Origin: Gnetum montanum | Taxonomy: Eukaryota; Streptophyta; Gnetopsida; Gnetales; Gnetaceae | NCBI GenBank assembly: GCA_015680685.1 | Contig: MNCI01003080.1 | Coordinates: forward strand, 136,551-200,550 | Length of the DNA: 64,000 nt | Direction of reading: 5' to 3' | Shown here: positions 20,257 to 32,646 of the stretch, one piece after another | Numbering within the stretch: the first letter of the stretch is position 1 | How the letters are laid out: each line of letters opens with the position of its first letter | Program-made: the position numbers and the translations under genes | Notes under the pieces: generated by a model | What the model saw: the letters and a program-made list of their open reading frames with translations, nothing else | Databases searched by the model: none | Told to the model about the DNA's origin: nothing

Positions 20257-21074
20257 TGATGGGACGCGATATCGCATGGGCCGCGATATCGCGTTTGCTG
20301 CGATATCGCATCCCCCATGATATCGCGTACGCGACATTGTGTCTTTCCCTGCGATATCACGTATGTGACATCATGTCCTTCCCTGCGATATCACGTACGC
20401 GATATCGCAGTCCGCTGCAATGTCTATAAATAAGAAGCGGCTCTCCCTTGTTTGACATCAATAGAGTAGATTGTAGCAAAACTCTGGCAATTTGATCCCT
20501 CCAGGGATAGATTATTTTCCAGTGTCTACCCACAGTGTGGTGAATGTAATTATACAGCATCCTTTATTCAAGTGTGACGTACTTGGACACGTACATGACC
20601 AGCAATAAAGATCGAGATTACTTCATCATTGCAGCATTCACTTTGTTTATTTGTTTATTTAATTGTTATTTACTTCTTTCCTAATTAGCCTCTCTCACCC
20701 TTATCTCCTAGCAACGCGGAATGAGTACGACTTGATTACGAGCATTAAGGTATGACTACTTGGTAACCCAGTAGAGTACTTAGGATTTGTGCTTGGTAAT
20801 CCCACTGGTAGTCATGCATGAAGTCCAAGATGTGTATGGATGATCAAGGAATGGATGCTCATCGCACTTAGGCTAGATTATATTCTCTTACCCTTTTCTC
20901 CTAGATTAGTTAATATTACTCTCTTTCCATTGCCTTCAGGAGTAGCATTAGATTAGGAACACATCATACACCTCACTCTGGACTAAACCATACATGACAA
21001 ATATAATACTAATCCAGGTGGGAAGACAGCAAACTATGACCTAAGGATAACTGTCTAGGTGCCACAACTAGTCC
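20257..21074 (+). repeat. 3' LTR of E2, truncated
   Basis: Starts TGATGGGACGCGATATCGC. U3 carries at least seven GATATC or near-GATATC palindromes in 20264-20405, a TATAAATA box near 20424, and the AATAAAG block near 20605. It ends after CCACAACTAGTCC, about 85 bp short of the usual CTCATCA end. The break abuts an opposite-strand LTR-like piece. Confidence 0.9.
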
Positions 21075-21237
21075 ATACTCTCAAATGAACAAACTACAAG
21101 AATTTTGCTAATTGGCTTTAAAAACTACTACTGAATCGTGTGCCTAAGGGTTGTATTTAGAGGCCTAGGAGTATCTAACAATATCGCATCTTGAGCCACA
21201 ATATCGTGTACTCGATATCGTAACCACTATAATATCA
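21075..21237 (-). repeat. LTR-like fragment, probably the 3' LTR U3 of element B
   Basis: On the minus strand it starts TGATATTATAGTGG, then has GATATCGAGTAC, ACACGATATTG and a CTAAATAC TATA-like block, the layout of a diverged U3. It is cut at the E2 junction. It may be the end of the pol element to its right. Confidence 0.45.
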
Positions 21238-22700
21238 GAGCTTATGAAAAACATGATTCATCAACTATGAAATAAATAGAGAATGAAAAATTTAGAATGT
21301 GACCCACCATGAGTCACACCTAATCACATTGTTAAAAAAATCTATAATGAAAAATATTCATATGATGCAATGCAAGTCGCACCCAGTCACAAATACTCAA
21401 TCTCTCAAAACAAGTATTAGATGATAGTGGCTCGTAAGACCTCTAAGTGCAATGCATTTTGAGTCACAGCCTTATTGCAATTGCTTGTCTATACTTAATT
21501 TTTTACCCAAAAAAAAGAAAATAGCAAGAAAATCAAGGAAAAGTAAGAAAATAGCAATAAAAACATAGAAAAGTCATGACAGGAGAATAACTAGGGTGTT
21601 TTTACTTCACATTTCATACCTCAAAATATTAGGTGATCTTCATAAATATTTTGGCATAAATGAATAATAACTATATATGACAATGTCAAAATGACATCCA
21701 TGGTCACACAATAATACACCTCTTATCATGAAAAGCCTTGCTTGCTTAAAGTAATTATCATTTATAGAAATTCAACATGCATTGACATGACAATATCGTA
21801 GCTTGTGGCAATGAACCATGGAAAACCTTATTATCCAAAAAAGAACAAATATAAATTAATTAAATAATATTAACATGATTAATATGATTGTTACACTACC
21901 AAAAGACATAGTCCATAAATAGTAGAAACTTTGCCTCTGGTGTAGTTCATGGGTTGTGATTAGACATGATTAAAGTTGAAAACGTAATCTTTGAATAGAA
22001 TACTTGCTATAGATTTAGACTACTTATTATACTACCATCAAAACATGGTTCACAAATAATGGAAATTTTGATCCTGTTTTAGATTCAACCCTTATGTAAG
22101 CCACTTCGCATAAGAATTCCCATGGTTCATATTCACATATTTCATAACATCCTTATTTTGAGTCATTGATTAAGGAAAATTTGAGCCTTAATTTTGTCTT
22201 CAAATAACACACTGAGTTAACAACGTGTTTAGTCCTTAGTCAAAATAAATACCCTCTTTTCACCTAGAAAGCCAACAATCAATTCATTAGACAGAAACCC
22301 ATCATTCAACCATTACTTATTAAACATAAATATTAAATAATAATATTTTATCATAACCACTGAATGAATAAGATCTCAAAAATCCATGTCAAGAAATAAA
22401 TTGAATTTTAATCATAGTGACTAATTAAATAGACAAGTATTATAAAAAAACATATTATCATAGACACTTCCAAAGAATAGATAATAATAACAAACACTAC
22501 CATGCATAAGCATTAATAATAGTAGATTGTGACTCCACTTACTAGTCATCTAATATTTGAATAAAACATAGATAATAAAAACAATAAAGTTATTAACTTG
22601 TCATGGAACAAAGATCAAGATTAGACAATCTCATAAGGACTTGTCCTAAACATGTCCATAATCAAATTAAATTCAGCTTGAGGACAATCAATATTACACA
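21238..22700 (-). other. Element B 3' region, no gene recognised
   Basis: AT-rich, about 1.4 kb between the LTR-like fragment and the integrase end. Scattered Lys/Asn-rich short frames only. It probably holds the 3' untranslated part of element B. Confidence 0.4.
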
Positions 22701-23770
22701 ATTTAATTGATTCATTAGCATATGTGGGAATTTATCTAAAATAATATTTTATATGTTAACCATTAACATGCAAAGTCTTAGAAGTACCAAGTCTACAAAT
22801 ATCCATTGCACTATTACCTAAGACCTTAGTAACCTAAAATGATCCCTTCCATTTTGATAGTAATTTCTTAGCAAAATTCTTAAGTAGCATATTGAAAAAT
22901 AGTACTAAATCCCCTTCTCCAAATAATTTCCTTAGAATCCTCTAATCATGCCAAAATTTCAGTCATTTTTTACACAACCATTCCCTATCTAGAGCATGCA
23001 TGCATTCCTTGTCTAGTTGATTTAATGCAAGTAAATATGCAAAAAAATATGTATTTAAATTCATTGCTAACTGATGATACATTCTAAAAGCTTTATTTTA
23101 AATAGAAGAAGGAATGAGACATTGTTTACCAAATACCAATTCATAAGATGTAGAGCCAAGAGAAGACTTATATGATGTACAAATGGCTCATAAGGCATCA
23201 AGTAAATGATATCATCAACTGGTTCTATTTCCTCCTACCATTTTTTGTAAAATACATTTAATTTCTTTTTTCGTACTTTCAACTAGACCAATAAACTATG
23301 GATGATAGGCTATAGTTATATAATGTGTAATATCTATCTTTTTCAAGAAATTTTCCATAACATTATTACCAAAATACATATCTTAGTAACTGATCAAAAT
23401 TCAAGGTTGGCCAAAATAAGGAATTAATTCCTCATGTAAGAACTTCAAAATAGTATTAGCATCATCATGTTTATTGGTTTTAATAAGAACCCATCTTTTA
23501 ACATAATCAATAGAGACAAGAATATACATATATGAATTACTTGAAGGATCCATGAAATCAATGAAAAAATAATCAAAGGGCTTACATTCCATCAAGGTAG
23601 GTAATAAAGGAATGCCTTGATGTCTTATGAGTCCTCCCATTCTTTGGCAGTGATCACATCTCTTACAATAGATGTAAGTATTGCTGAATAAGGTAGGCCA
23701 AAAGAATTTAATGTAAAGGATTTTATAAAATTTCTTCTTACCTAGAAAATAACCTTTCCACACTTCATCA
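22700..23770 (-). pseudogene. Integrase of element B, degraded
   Basis: The minus-strand zinc-binding part includes CKRCDHCQRMGG (near 23640-23680). The core opens with FIDFMDPSS, the first catalytic Asp block, and YILVSIDYVKRWV. The second Asp block is lost to a stop and substitutions (ISY-stop-DMYF). The third keeps Glu in LVESTKKEIK, followed by ALWAICTSYKSSLGSTSYEL and a C-terminal GDLVLYFNMLLKNFAKKLLS block. It is more AT-rich and more diverged than element A's integrase, so it is a different and older family. Confidence 0.8.
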
Positions 23771-23783
23771 AAATTTAAAGCAA

Positions 23784-24181
23784 TTACCTCTTTCTGTTCT
23801 TACTGCATAAGACAACTTCTAATGATCTAATCATTGCAGATTTTATACATGAAAGGATCTTCCCAAATGAACCGCTAAGCTTTAATGATAAAGGCCTATT
23901 TTTGTTCCTTAGTCTATGATTTAGAAATCTTAAATACAAATAAGTAATTGGAAATATCAACATACCATAGATCTTGGACTGTAAGAATAATAACCCTAGC
24001 ACAACATGAAAATAGCTACTCATCAAGAAAAGAATTATTAAATGAATGAGAATTTTCTAATTGTTACATGTCCTCTAATTAAGAAATTTGGTTAGCGATC
24101 AAATTTTTAGTTACTTTCTTGTCATTATTTACTACATCAAACTCTTGCAACAACAAACATCAATGAATTAGATGTGGAATC
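23784..24181 (-). pseudogene. RNase H to integrase linker of element B
   Basis: On the minus strand the first bases after E3 encode the LLLQEFDVV block that ends Ty3/gypsy RNase H. Less conserved linker follows, with short frames and stops. The other half of RNase H is at 30407 and above, beyond E3. Confidence 0.65.
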
Positions 24182-25103
24182 TGATGAATCGTGGTTTATT
24201 AGGTGCTGATATTGGACCCTTGATATCAGACCCTTGTTAACCAGGTGCTAATATTAGACCCTTGTTAACCAAGTGCTGATATCAGACCCTTGATATCTTA
24301 TGAGTCCTAATATTGGACCCTCAATATCGAGTACGCGATATTGCAGCCTAATAAGCAATATCATGGTTCCCGTGTGAACCTATAAATACACAAGGGGGCA
24401 CATGGGAAAAGGAAGTCAATTTAGTGTTAGAGTAGAGTCTTTTTGTCATTTTTTCCTCTCAACCCTTCCTCCCAATGCATGCCCGCACTGTGATAATTGT
24501 AATTGTACAACACCTTTATTCAAGTGTGACATACTTGGACACGCACATGATCAGAAATAAAGATCAAGATTACTTCATCATTACAGCATTCACTTAGTTT
24601 AATCATTTAATTATTATTGTTATTTATTACTTTCGTAGTTAATATCTCTTCACCCTAAACTCCTTAAACGTGGAATGAGTACGAATTAATCACGAGCATT
24701 TAAGTGTGACTACTTGGTATCCCAGTAGTGTACCTAGGACATGTGCTTGGTAATCCCAACAGTAGTCATGCACGAGGTCCAAGATGTGTACAGATGATTA
24801 AGGAATGGATGCTCATCGCACTTAGGCTAGCGTAGACTCTCTTCACCCTTTCTCTCTTAGCTTAACAAGTTATTTTCCATTGCCTCCAAGAGTAGCACTA
24901 ACTTAGGACCACATCATACACCTCACTCTGGACTAAACCATACGTGACAAAGCAAATACTAATCCATGTGGGAAGAAAGAAAACTACAATCACTGAGTAA
25001 CTATCTAGATACCACAACTAGCTTGTCTGCGGAGTTCGACCGGATCATGCGTGAAACGCTCATATTCGTATGGTTGAGTGTAGGGGTACCTCGCCACTCA
25101 TCA
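24182..25103 (+). repeat. 5' LTR of E3
   Basis: TGATGAATCGTGG to CCACTCATCA, 922 bp. U3 has four degenerate copies of GTGCTGATATCAGACCCTTG (24200-24325), a TATAAATA box near 24380, an AATAAAG block near 24556, and the common U5 end. Confidence 0.94.
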
Positions 25104-25104
25104 T

Positions 25105-25122
25105 TAGCGTTGTTGTTGAGGA
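25105..25122 (+). promoter_or_regulatory. Primer-binding site of E3
   Basis: TAGCGTTGTTGTTGAGGA, a weaker match to the tRNA-Asp complement than E4's. C to T and G to A changes account for most of the mismatches. Confidence 0.6.
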
Positions 25123-25240
25123 CGATGCTAGTTATCTAGATTAGTTATATCATACAAGATCATTGTAACGAGTATTAACAATATATCCTTTAGAAAAGAA
25201 ATTAAATTCAATTCAATTAAATCACACACCACTCACAACA

Positions 25241-27513
25241 ATGTCTCTCTCATAAGACTCTGCTAACGCCACAACTAGTGAGGTAATTCATTGGAGAACC
25301 AACAACTTATATGATGAAGACAAAGTTTGGAGTACTCAACTTTATGCAGGAATTCCATATGTTCATGAGTATCCTAACGATACTCAAAGACTTTCATCAT
25401 CCAACTCTGACACCTCTAGTAAGGATGAGACATCCCATAGAACGAGGAGGCTTGAAAGGCTTAGGACCTTCTCAATAACTAACAAGAACTTATTTGGGGA
25501 TGATTGGAAGACTTACAAAAGTCATAATGCATTTTACAGTTCCCTCTCTTCCTCTACTCCTTCAACATCAAATTGTGACATGGATGACTATCTTTCAAGG
25601 GATCGACATAGAACTAAAAATCGAGCTCACAAAGAAAATCGAGAACACTAACATGAACAAGGACAAATCGTTCCAACACACAAACTCACAATCCACTTAA
25701 TGATGATGAACCCCTGCTGGCCACTAGGAGCCTAATGCCTATACAAGAGGCCATTCGAATATCCTACAAGCATCGCAAGGAAAGCTGTCTACCCAGGCTT
25801 GACTTAAACAACTTTTCTAAGTTTTTCGGAGGCTATGATTTAGATCCGCAACATCATCTATAGGCCTTCTACGATGCCTATGCATGGAAAAATATTAATA
25901 ATGGATGGAAAAAACTTAAGCTCTTTCCCATGACACTCGTTAGCCAAGAAAAAGTATGGTACAAATCATTAAAACCAAAAGCAGTCCGTAGTTGGCCAAC
26001 AATGGTAGAACTCGTTACTGAATGATATCAAACCTATGCTAGAGTGTTGGCCTTGAGGAGACAAATCCAAGAATGGAAACAAGAGCAACATGAACCCTTG
26101 GACATGGCCTTAGAAAGATAGTATGCACTGTTAAACAACTACCCAGGCCATGGGTTCTCCAAGGAAAGGCTAATGTGCCATATCATATATGGGCTTTGTA
26201 ATGAAACAAGGGAGATCCTAGGGATGTATGCCTGAGGTTCACTATATGAGCTATGAACCCATCAATTCCAAGAGCTTATCAAACAAGTAGCAAAAGAAGA
26301 AGGAGAAATGGCTAAATGGGAGAATGCTGAAAAATCTCGATAGGTCCAAAAATCAACAAGGGATCATGATTATGAAGAGGAGAAATCAACTCACCGTAAC
26401 GAGGTGGAACCATCTTTGCTAGTACTACCATCATTGGATGAAGTTAAGGCAAAGATCGATAGGATGATGGAATGGATACATGAAAAATTTGGACAATATA
26501 CAAACATTATTAGAGGTAGAACCATGACAAACCAAGAAGCAAGATAGAACATCCTTAGACAATCGAAAAGAAGGGTCAAAGAGAATAAAAGCTCAACTAC
26601 CAATCATACGTATCAATGTAATGTTTGTTTGTAAAATCACCCCAAAGGCCAATGCCCAATCTTGTCACATTTACATGAGCATTGGGGAGGAATGTTACAT
26701 CTAGAGCTTGTACAAAAATACTGTGTTCAATCACAGTGGCAAAAATCCCAGTCGTGGGGGAGGCCACCCTTGAACTGGTCACACCCTTCATATCATCCAA
26801 ACCTAAGCACTTATCAAGTCCAACATCCTGTTTTCCCAACTAGGTCAACATCCTCTATCTTTCCACATTATTACTATTCTCCTCAATACTATCAACCCAT
26901 ATCCTCTCCAACAAGGTCACCACCTCATGTACCTTACACTTTTCCTCAACAACAACATTTTCAACCTTCACCTCCTTCTACATCACCACCAATTGTACCT
27001 AAAGGGTTTGCACTGCAGCATCAACCCATGAACATTACTTGTGCTACTACTGACAACAGCAGTGGCAACCCACCACACCAAAGGCTTCCCTTATTTAGAC
27101 ATAATCGTCGAAAGGGACACCTCAGTTTTGAAACCACTGCATCCGCCAACTCAACACAAGTCCAACACTGTGGTGCATCTTCCTCTTCGAACCCAACACC
27201 TCATGTTACCTTATTAGGACCACCACTCAATACTCCGACAACCATGGGGCCTAATGAATATAGCCACATGGGGAGACATGTTGATCCTTGCATACCATCT
27301 TACGGTCGCAAGTACCATAGTGGATCAACTCTTTATAAATTAACCACATCTTATAACTTGCCTCACTATGTCAACTCTAATCAAGTGTGTGAACCCCAAT
27401 GGGGTAAGCATGACCGAGTTCCAATATTTCCAACATGCAAGGATCCCCACCTTCCATTTATTAATTCTAGCCATTTTCAACCATTTATTTATGGGGGGTA
27501 TCCCTCATTCTAA
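25241..27513 (+). pseudogene. gag-like ORF of E3 with extra N-terminal segment
   Basis: ATG 25241 opens MSLS then a stop. The N-terminal part carries about 80 residues absent from E1 and E5, rich in Ser, Arg and Asp (about 25370-25640). The capsid domain (about 25800-26250) has SKFFGGYDLDPQHHL and RYYALLNN-like blocks with stops. A zinc knuckle follows near 26615-26655, with one Cys and neighbouring residues altered (CNVCL-NHPKGQC). The last 283 codons (26662-27513) are open, Pro/Gln/Ser-rich, and end PFIYGGYPSF. The conserved CEPQWGKHDR block at about 27388-27417 overlaps GGGGTAAGC. Confidence 0.82.
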
Positions 27514-28480
27514 CAACATTAGAATTAATAAATGCTTTCTTTTTCTTTAATTTTATAATTTTTTTGTTTTCCAAATTTTCATCTTTCAATTTATTATTTT
27601 GTCTTTTTGTCTTCTTATCTTTTTATGAGTAATCTCATCTACGAACAAAGCACTCATGTGACTCATTAGTTGAGGTGTTGTTCTTTGGTATCAAGTCTTA
27701 GGTGGCTAATTATTTGGATAGTGAGCCCACAACATCCACTCACCCATTCTATTAATAAGAGGTTCTACTCTAGGTATGATGATATTCTTGACATCATAAA
27801 AACTTAAAGTAATTTTATCCTCATTATACCCAGAGCAAAGAAGGATGGACTAAGCGGGAATGGCCAAGGTGTGACATCAAGGAGACTTGTGTATTCTCTT
27901 TGGTGACATTTGTAGGAGTTATCATGTAGCTTGGTTGTACTAAGATCCTTGTAGATCTAATGAAAAATGGGAGTAAGAGTAATCAAAATGCACTCAATCA
28001 AGGAAAACCAATGCTATTCTAGGGGGTTCCACTAGAAAGACATGCACCCATGCCTGAAGGTAGGCGGCTTCTCTAGATTAAGCATTTAAAAAAAAGAGAA
28101 AAAAAGAGAGAAAATATAAGAAGAGTGCCACAAAGAAAAATCACTCCTCCCTTGTACAAAATTCCAAGTGATCGTACGCCTTGCCATCATTATGCTCTTA
28201 TTGTTGTCTATCATTGGAAAAAACAATGCGATGTCACTAATCAGAAGAATGGACTTGGTCCTGATTTTTAAAAAATAGGTTAATGACACATTAATCATGC
28301 CTTACACTGAGGATTCATTATGCCCTAGGCCAATTATCTGATGTCCCACTCTTTGCAATCCCTTCTACAATTCGCCCCATCTCGTTGTTCATGTAATTAG
28401 GACTCGTGACTTATGTAGTGTTGAATTTATACCTCATCATAGTGGTATCTACGTGTGTGTGTTTTGTGGAACTGGTATGG

Positions 28481-28574
28481 ATTACATTTAACCCTTCGAG
28501 TGCCTATAGACATTTTCAGGATGGTTACATAAGGGCATCATAGGTAGAAGCCTACTTTGGGGAGGATCTGCTTA
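28481..28574 (+). other. Conserved noncoding module, E3 copy
   Basis: ATTACATTTAACCCTTCGAG through GGGGAGGATCTGCTT. Same position between gag and ORF2 as in E1 and E2; the end of the motif has drifted. Confidence 0.75.
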
Positions 28575-28853
28575 TGTGACTTTTGTAATTTGTACTTTTT
28601 GCACACCACTACATCATCTTATACCCTCCAAGTACTTCATTGCCAAATATATTCTTTCCTTTGTCATCATTTTATCAAACCTTCCTCCAAACTAGGTCCT
28701 TTTATGTGTCACCTAAACAAACTAGGTCCGACATTAAACTTTTAGGGAAACTTCCTTGAAAAATTTCTAACTCTAAAATCATACTAAGCAAATAATTCAA
28801 CATTTATTAAAAGCAATGAGTAAGGTATGAAATAATTGAACTTCTGTCATTAA

Positions 28854-28888
28854 CCTTACTAACAATTGATCTTTGTATGTGATTATAG
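28854..28888 (+). promoter_or_regulatory. Splice-acceptor-like site before ORF2, E3
   Basis: CCTTACTAAC, then 18 bases, then GATTATAG directly followed by ATG 28889. Confidence 0.65.
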
Positions 28889-29304
28889 ATGGCCCCTAAA
28901 AGAGAACAATGAAGAGGACCTTCTCAAGGTGCAACTAAATGCCCAGGGGGAGGTAGAGGACAAGGACTACATGCAGAACATGTAGAGAAGGAGGCACAAT
29001 CATTCAGCATCTATCAGGGACCTCTTGTCACTACACAATTTGGCCAAGCAAAAGGTGGAGAGGTCAGGGCCCAAGCCTATGAAGAGGAATGATAGCTATT
29101 TGCCACAAGGCATGTTAAGGCCAATCAAGATGGAAAGTGCCAACTCCATCAAACATTGGAACATCAGCAAGGATAGCTCATAATCCTTGAATAGAAGAGA
29201 AGAAACGGTAGGTGCTTCTTCAATGGTATCAATCTTAGAAGCCTGGCCTGCAGGACAAAGGAAAGGCACCCATGGAGGAACCACCGCCACCTAGAACCAC
29301 ATGA
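28889..29304 (+). pseudogene. ORF2 remnant of E3
   Basis: Starts MAPKREQ, then a stop, then GPSQGATKCP. At about 29070 it jumps to the C-terminal AYEEE region, the same junction as in E1. It ends at the shared CACATGAGTTCC. The globular domain and coiled coil are gone. Confidence 0.78.
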
Positions 29305-29474
29305 GTTCCAACAAAGTTTTGTAATTCTATGTCTATGTCCCAATTTTATTTTTTCCAATCGCACACTATGACATGAATAATTCCTAGTTAGTCAATAATC
29401 CCATACCTATCCACTGTGTAATCAATTGGAGTCATTCTCATTTTTTTTAACTCGAGGACGAGTTGTCATTCAGT

Positions 29475-29484
29475 CTTGGGGGTA
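29475..29484 (+). promoter_or_regulatory. Polypurine tract of E3
   Basis: CTTGGGGGTA directly before the 3' LTR, with CTCGAGGACGAGTTGTCATTC just upstream. Confidence 0.75.
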
Positions 29485-30406
29485 TGATGAATCGTGGTTT
29501 GTCAAGTGCTGATATCAAACCCTTGTTAACTAGGTGCTGATATCATACCCTTGTTAACCAAGTGCTAATATCAGACCCCTGTTATTGAACCCCTAATATC
29601 TAATGAGTCCCGATATCAGACCCTCGATATCGTGGCCTGACAAGCGATATCGCGTACACGATATTGCGATTACCATGTGAGCCTATAAATACACAATAGG
29701 GTGCATGGGAAAAGGAAGTCAATTTAGTGTTAGAGTAGAGTCTTTTTGTCATTTTTTCCTCTCAACCATTTCTCTCAGTTCATGCTCGCAGTGTGATGAT
29801 TGTAATTGTATAGCACCTTTATTTGAGTGTGACGTACTTGGACACGCACATGACTGGAAATAAAGATCGAGATTAGTTCATCATTGTAGCATTCACTTAG
29901 TTTAATCATTTAATTTTTATTTTTATTTATTGCTTTCGTAGTTAATATCTCTTCACCCTAAACTCCTTAAACGCGGAATGAGTACAACTTAATCACGAGC
30001 ATTTAAGTGTAACTACTTGGTATCCCAGTAGCATACCTAGGACATGTGCTTGGTAATCCCAGCAGTAGTCATGCACAAAATCCAAGATGTGTAAAAATGA
30101 TTAAGGAACGGATGCTCATCGCACTTAGGCTAGCTTAGACTCATTTCACCCTTTCTCTCTTAGCTGAACAAGCTATTTTCCCTTGCCTCCAGGAGTAGCA
30201 CTAACTTAGGAGCACATCATACACCTCACTCTAGACTAAACCATACGCAATAAAGCAAATACTAGTCCAGGTGGGAAGACAACGAACTACGATCAGCGAG
30301 TAACTATCTAGATACCACAACTAGCCCGTCTACGGAGTTTGATCGGATCATGTGTAAAATGCTCATATTCGCATGGTTGAGTGTAGGGGTACCTCGCCAC
30401 TCATCA
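29485..30406 (+). repeat. 3' LTR of E3
   Basis: TGATGAATCGTGG to CCACTCATCA, 922 bp, the same length as the 5' LTR. GACTC follows. Confidence 0.94.
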
Positions 30407-31140
30407 GACTCTTAATGTGCTTATTATGTAAATATTTAATCAAATCATGATTAATATAAACAATTGTCCTATATCCTATCAAATAAGAATGAAATTCATC
30501 TAAACTATAAATTACAACAAGCATGTCCTTCTCGGTTGTTGTATAATTAGCCTAAGTTCAGTTTAAGATTTTGGAAATATAGTAAATAACATTTGGAACA
30601 TTATCCTTTCCTTATTCCAAAACCACTCTTATGGAAAAATCAAAGGCATTAGCTATTAACTCAAAATCAAAACTCCAAGTAGGTCCTTGCATGATGGCTA
30701 CTAAAGTAAGTTTTGATTTCACAAAATCAAACACTTATTAGTACTCATTAGTCTAATTAAACATCATCTCCTTTTGTAACAATTACAGTAAGGGTTGAGT
30801 AATCATTGAAAAATCCTTAATACAATATCTATCAAAACGAGCATGACCAACAAATGCATGAATGCCTTTTACATTGGTTGGAGGGGAAATATTTGAAATT
30901 ACTCTTACCTTTTTCGGATCAATAGAAATTCTTATCTTACTCACAATATGCCGAAGTACCACATTGGAAGGAACTATAAACTGGAAATTTTCCATGAGAG
31001 TCAAAGGTATTTATTGATGCATCTACAAGAGAATAATTCAAGATGATCCAAAGCATCAACATATGAATCATAAGAAACTTTAAAATTGTTAGTTTTTTAA
31101 AGTAGAAGACCATAAGTTTTTGTTTTTTTTCTATAAAAAG
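30407..31140 (-). pseudogene. Reverse transcriptase C-terminal part and RNase H of element B
   Basis: The minus strand reads a fingers/thumb part, VVLRHIVSKIRISIDPKKVR, then NVKGIHAFVGHARFDRYCIKDFS (31004-30783), the LGHIVS-GI-DP-K and FLGHAGFYRRFIKDFS blocks of Ty3/gypsy RT. RNase H follows down to YINHDLIKYLHNKH next to E3. The N-terminal RT, including the YMDD region, is absent: recognisable sequence stops near 31140. The element is thus 5'-truncated or decayed beyond recognition. Confidence 0.75.
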
Positions 31141-31900
31141 GATTTATTTTAATAATAACAGAAATTTCCATATTCATGGGCAATTATAATATTATTTTTT
31201 CCTAATCCATATATATATATATAATTTTTAAGNATTCAAGGAATCTCTTAGAAATTTTTATTATGGAATCACTAATATAATTTTAGTAATAATTTTATTA
31301 TTTCATCAATTCATCAACATTATTTATCATTATTATTTAATCTTGGAACTTGAATAGTCAAAATTGCAGACATTTACTATTTTGATTATATCTCATTCAT
31401 TTCATAACATTTTTTAGTGATTCCAGATTTATTAGAAAGTTAGAAGGGTGGCTACGTGTATCTAAAATTTTAGTTCAATATCTATTGCAATTTAGAAGAA
31501 ATTAGCTCTATAATATAACTGATTTTCTAAATCCTAAATTTTTACCAAAATGAATGATGATCATTGATTAGATTATTTCTTCATTATTACACTAAAATTT
31601 TATATGATGTTACCCTTTTTATATAATAATATAGCTTTACAAGTTTTCCAATGTTAATTTAATACTTTCTCCATTGTGAAATTTAATTTGTGCCAAATTT
31701 CTATATGAATAGCATATCTTGCTCACTTTAATAATTCTACATATAAACCATTGAATATATAACTTTTCTAGATGCTAACTTTTAAATATCCTTTATGACT
31801 TCCTGAAAAGTAAATTGAAGAGGTGTTTACTATACAATAGTAGTAGAATTATCATCTTTTTAAATAGCTTATTGTAAAATAAGAAAATATCTTGAAAAGA
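31141..31900. other. AT-rich spacer, no gene seen
   Basis: No recognisable coding block. It holds an AT dinucleotide run (31208-31222) and a single N at 31233 that may be an assembly join. Confidence 0.5.
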
Positions 31901-32646
31901 AAAATTAACAAATGAAAACATTGTTAAAACTATCTAGGTTCCTTTTTAATTATGCAAGCAAAATATTCCTGTTGTTTTATGATAAATTTTCTTCTCTTGG
32001 TTCTAATCAAGTATTTATACATTTTAACTAAACTTTGTTTGTGACTATTGTTTGCATTCTTAATATTATGCCTAGCTTGCATGCAATTCTCATCAAAGCA
32101 AATCTTCTAAACACCCTTTTGTTGTGAATGTACAACTTGTTTCACTATTGTAAGCAAAATTTGTTCAAGCTCCTCATGTCACCTTTGAAGAGCCCATTTG
32201 TTCAAAACTACTAGATGAGTTTATATTGACATTTTTTTTCTATTCTTATTTTTTAATATCTAAGAAACAATTAGAATTTTTAACAAAAACTCAACATGAT
32301 GATGGCAATAATCCACTAAATCTTGTCCAAAGTGTAACTCAATAAAATCAATATCTTCATAAGAACATAAAAGCAAATCAATGCAAGAGTTACTTTGAGG
32401 TCTTGTGAAAGTAAATGATGAAGATTTAGGAAATCTAGTAAGTCCATTGCAAATCAAAAGATCAAAATTTTTTGTCCATTGTAAAAGTTGTTAGCCCATC
32501 TTATTAATAGTGCCATCTGCAAAATGTTGGATCCAATCGTGATCCTCAACAATATCTAAATTGCGAACAATATGTTGCCATTGAATAATCTTTGTTTTCT
32601 CTAAACCTATTCTTCCACTAAAATCTTCACAAATAAATAATGAGCC
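31900..32646 (-). pseudogene. LINE C: endonuclease C-terminal part and linker
   Basis: The minus strand reads EDFSGRIGLEKTKIIQWQ, then SSSFTFTRPQSNSCIDLLLC and DLVDYCHHHVEF. These fit the C-terminal half of the apurinic-type endonuclease of LINEs: a GDFN-R-G block, an S-T-TR block, an IDLLL block and a final D-CHHH. Then comes a basic linker (KMYKYLIRTKRRKFIIKQQE) as found before LINE RT. The RT itself is not seen. The N-terminal half lies beyond E4 at 39775-40430. Confidence 0.7.

Larger units (their letters stand above)
12713..21074 (+). mobile_element. Element E2: pol-less LTR retrotransposon with long ORF2
   Basis: This is the most informative member of the gag+ORF2 family. It has a 5' LTR, an assembly gap (13217-13459), gag, the module, an internal promoter-like cassette, an acceptor site, a 921-codon ORF2, a polypurine tract and a 3' LTR that breaks off near 21074. 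It is inserted in the right LTR of element A; left flank is CCGGA. Because the 3' LTR is truncated, no target duplication can be shown. No pol domain was found in any frame. Confidence 0.9.
24182..30406 (+). mobile_element. Element E3: pol-less LTR retrotransposon (gag + ORF2 remnant)
   Basis: Both LTRs are 922 bp. Flanks are GAATC (24177-24181) and GACTC (30407-30411), a 5-bp duplication with one mismatch. It splits the RNase H of element B. Inside are a PBS, gag, the module, an acceptor site, an ORF2 remnant with the same deletion as E1, and a polypurine tract. No pol. Its U3 uses TGATATCAGACCC-type repeats instead of GCGATATCGC. Confidence 0.93.
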
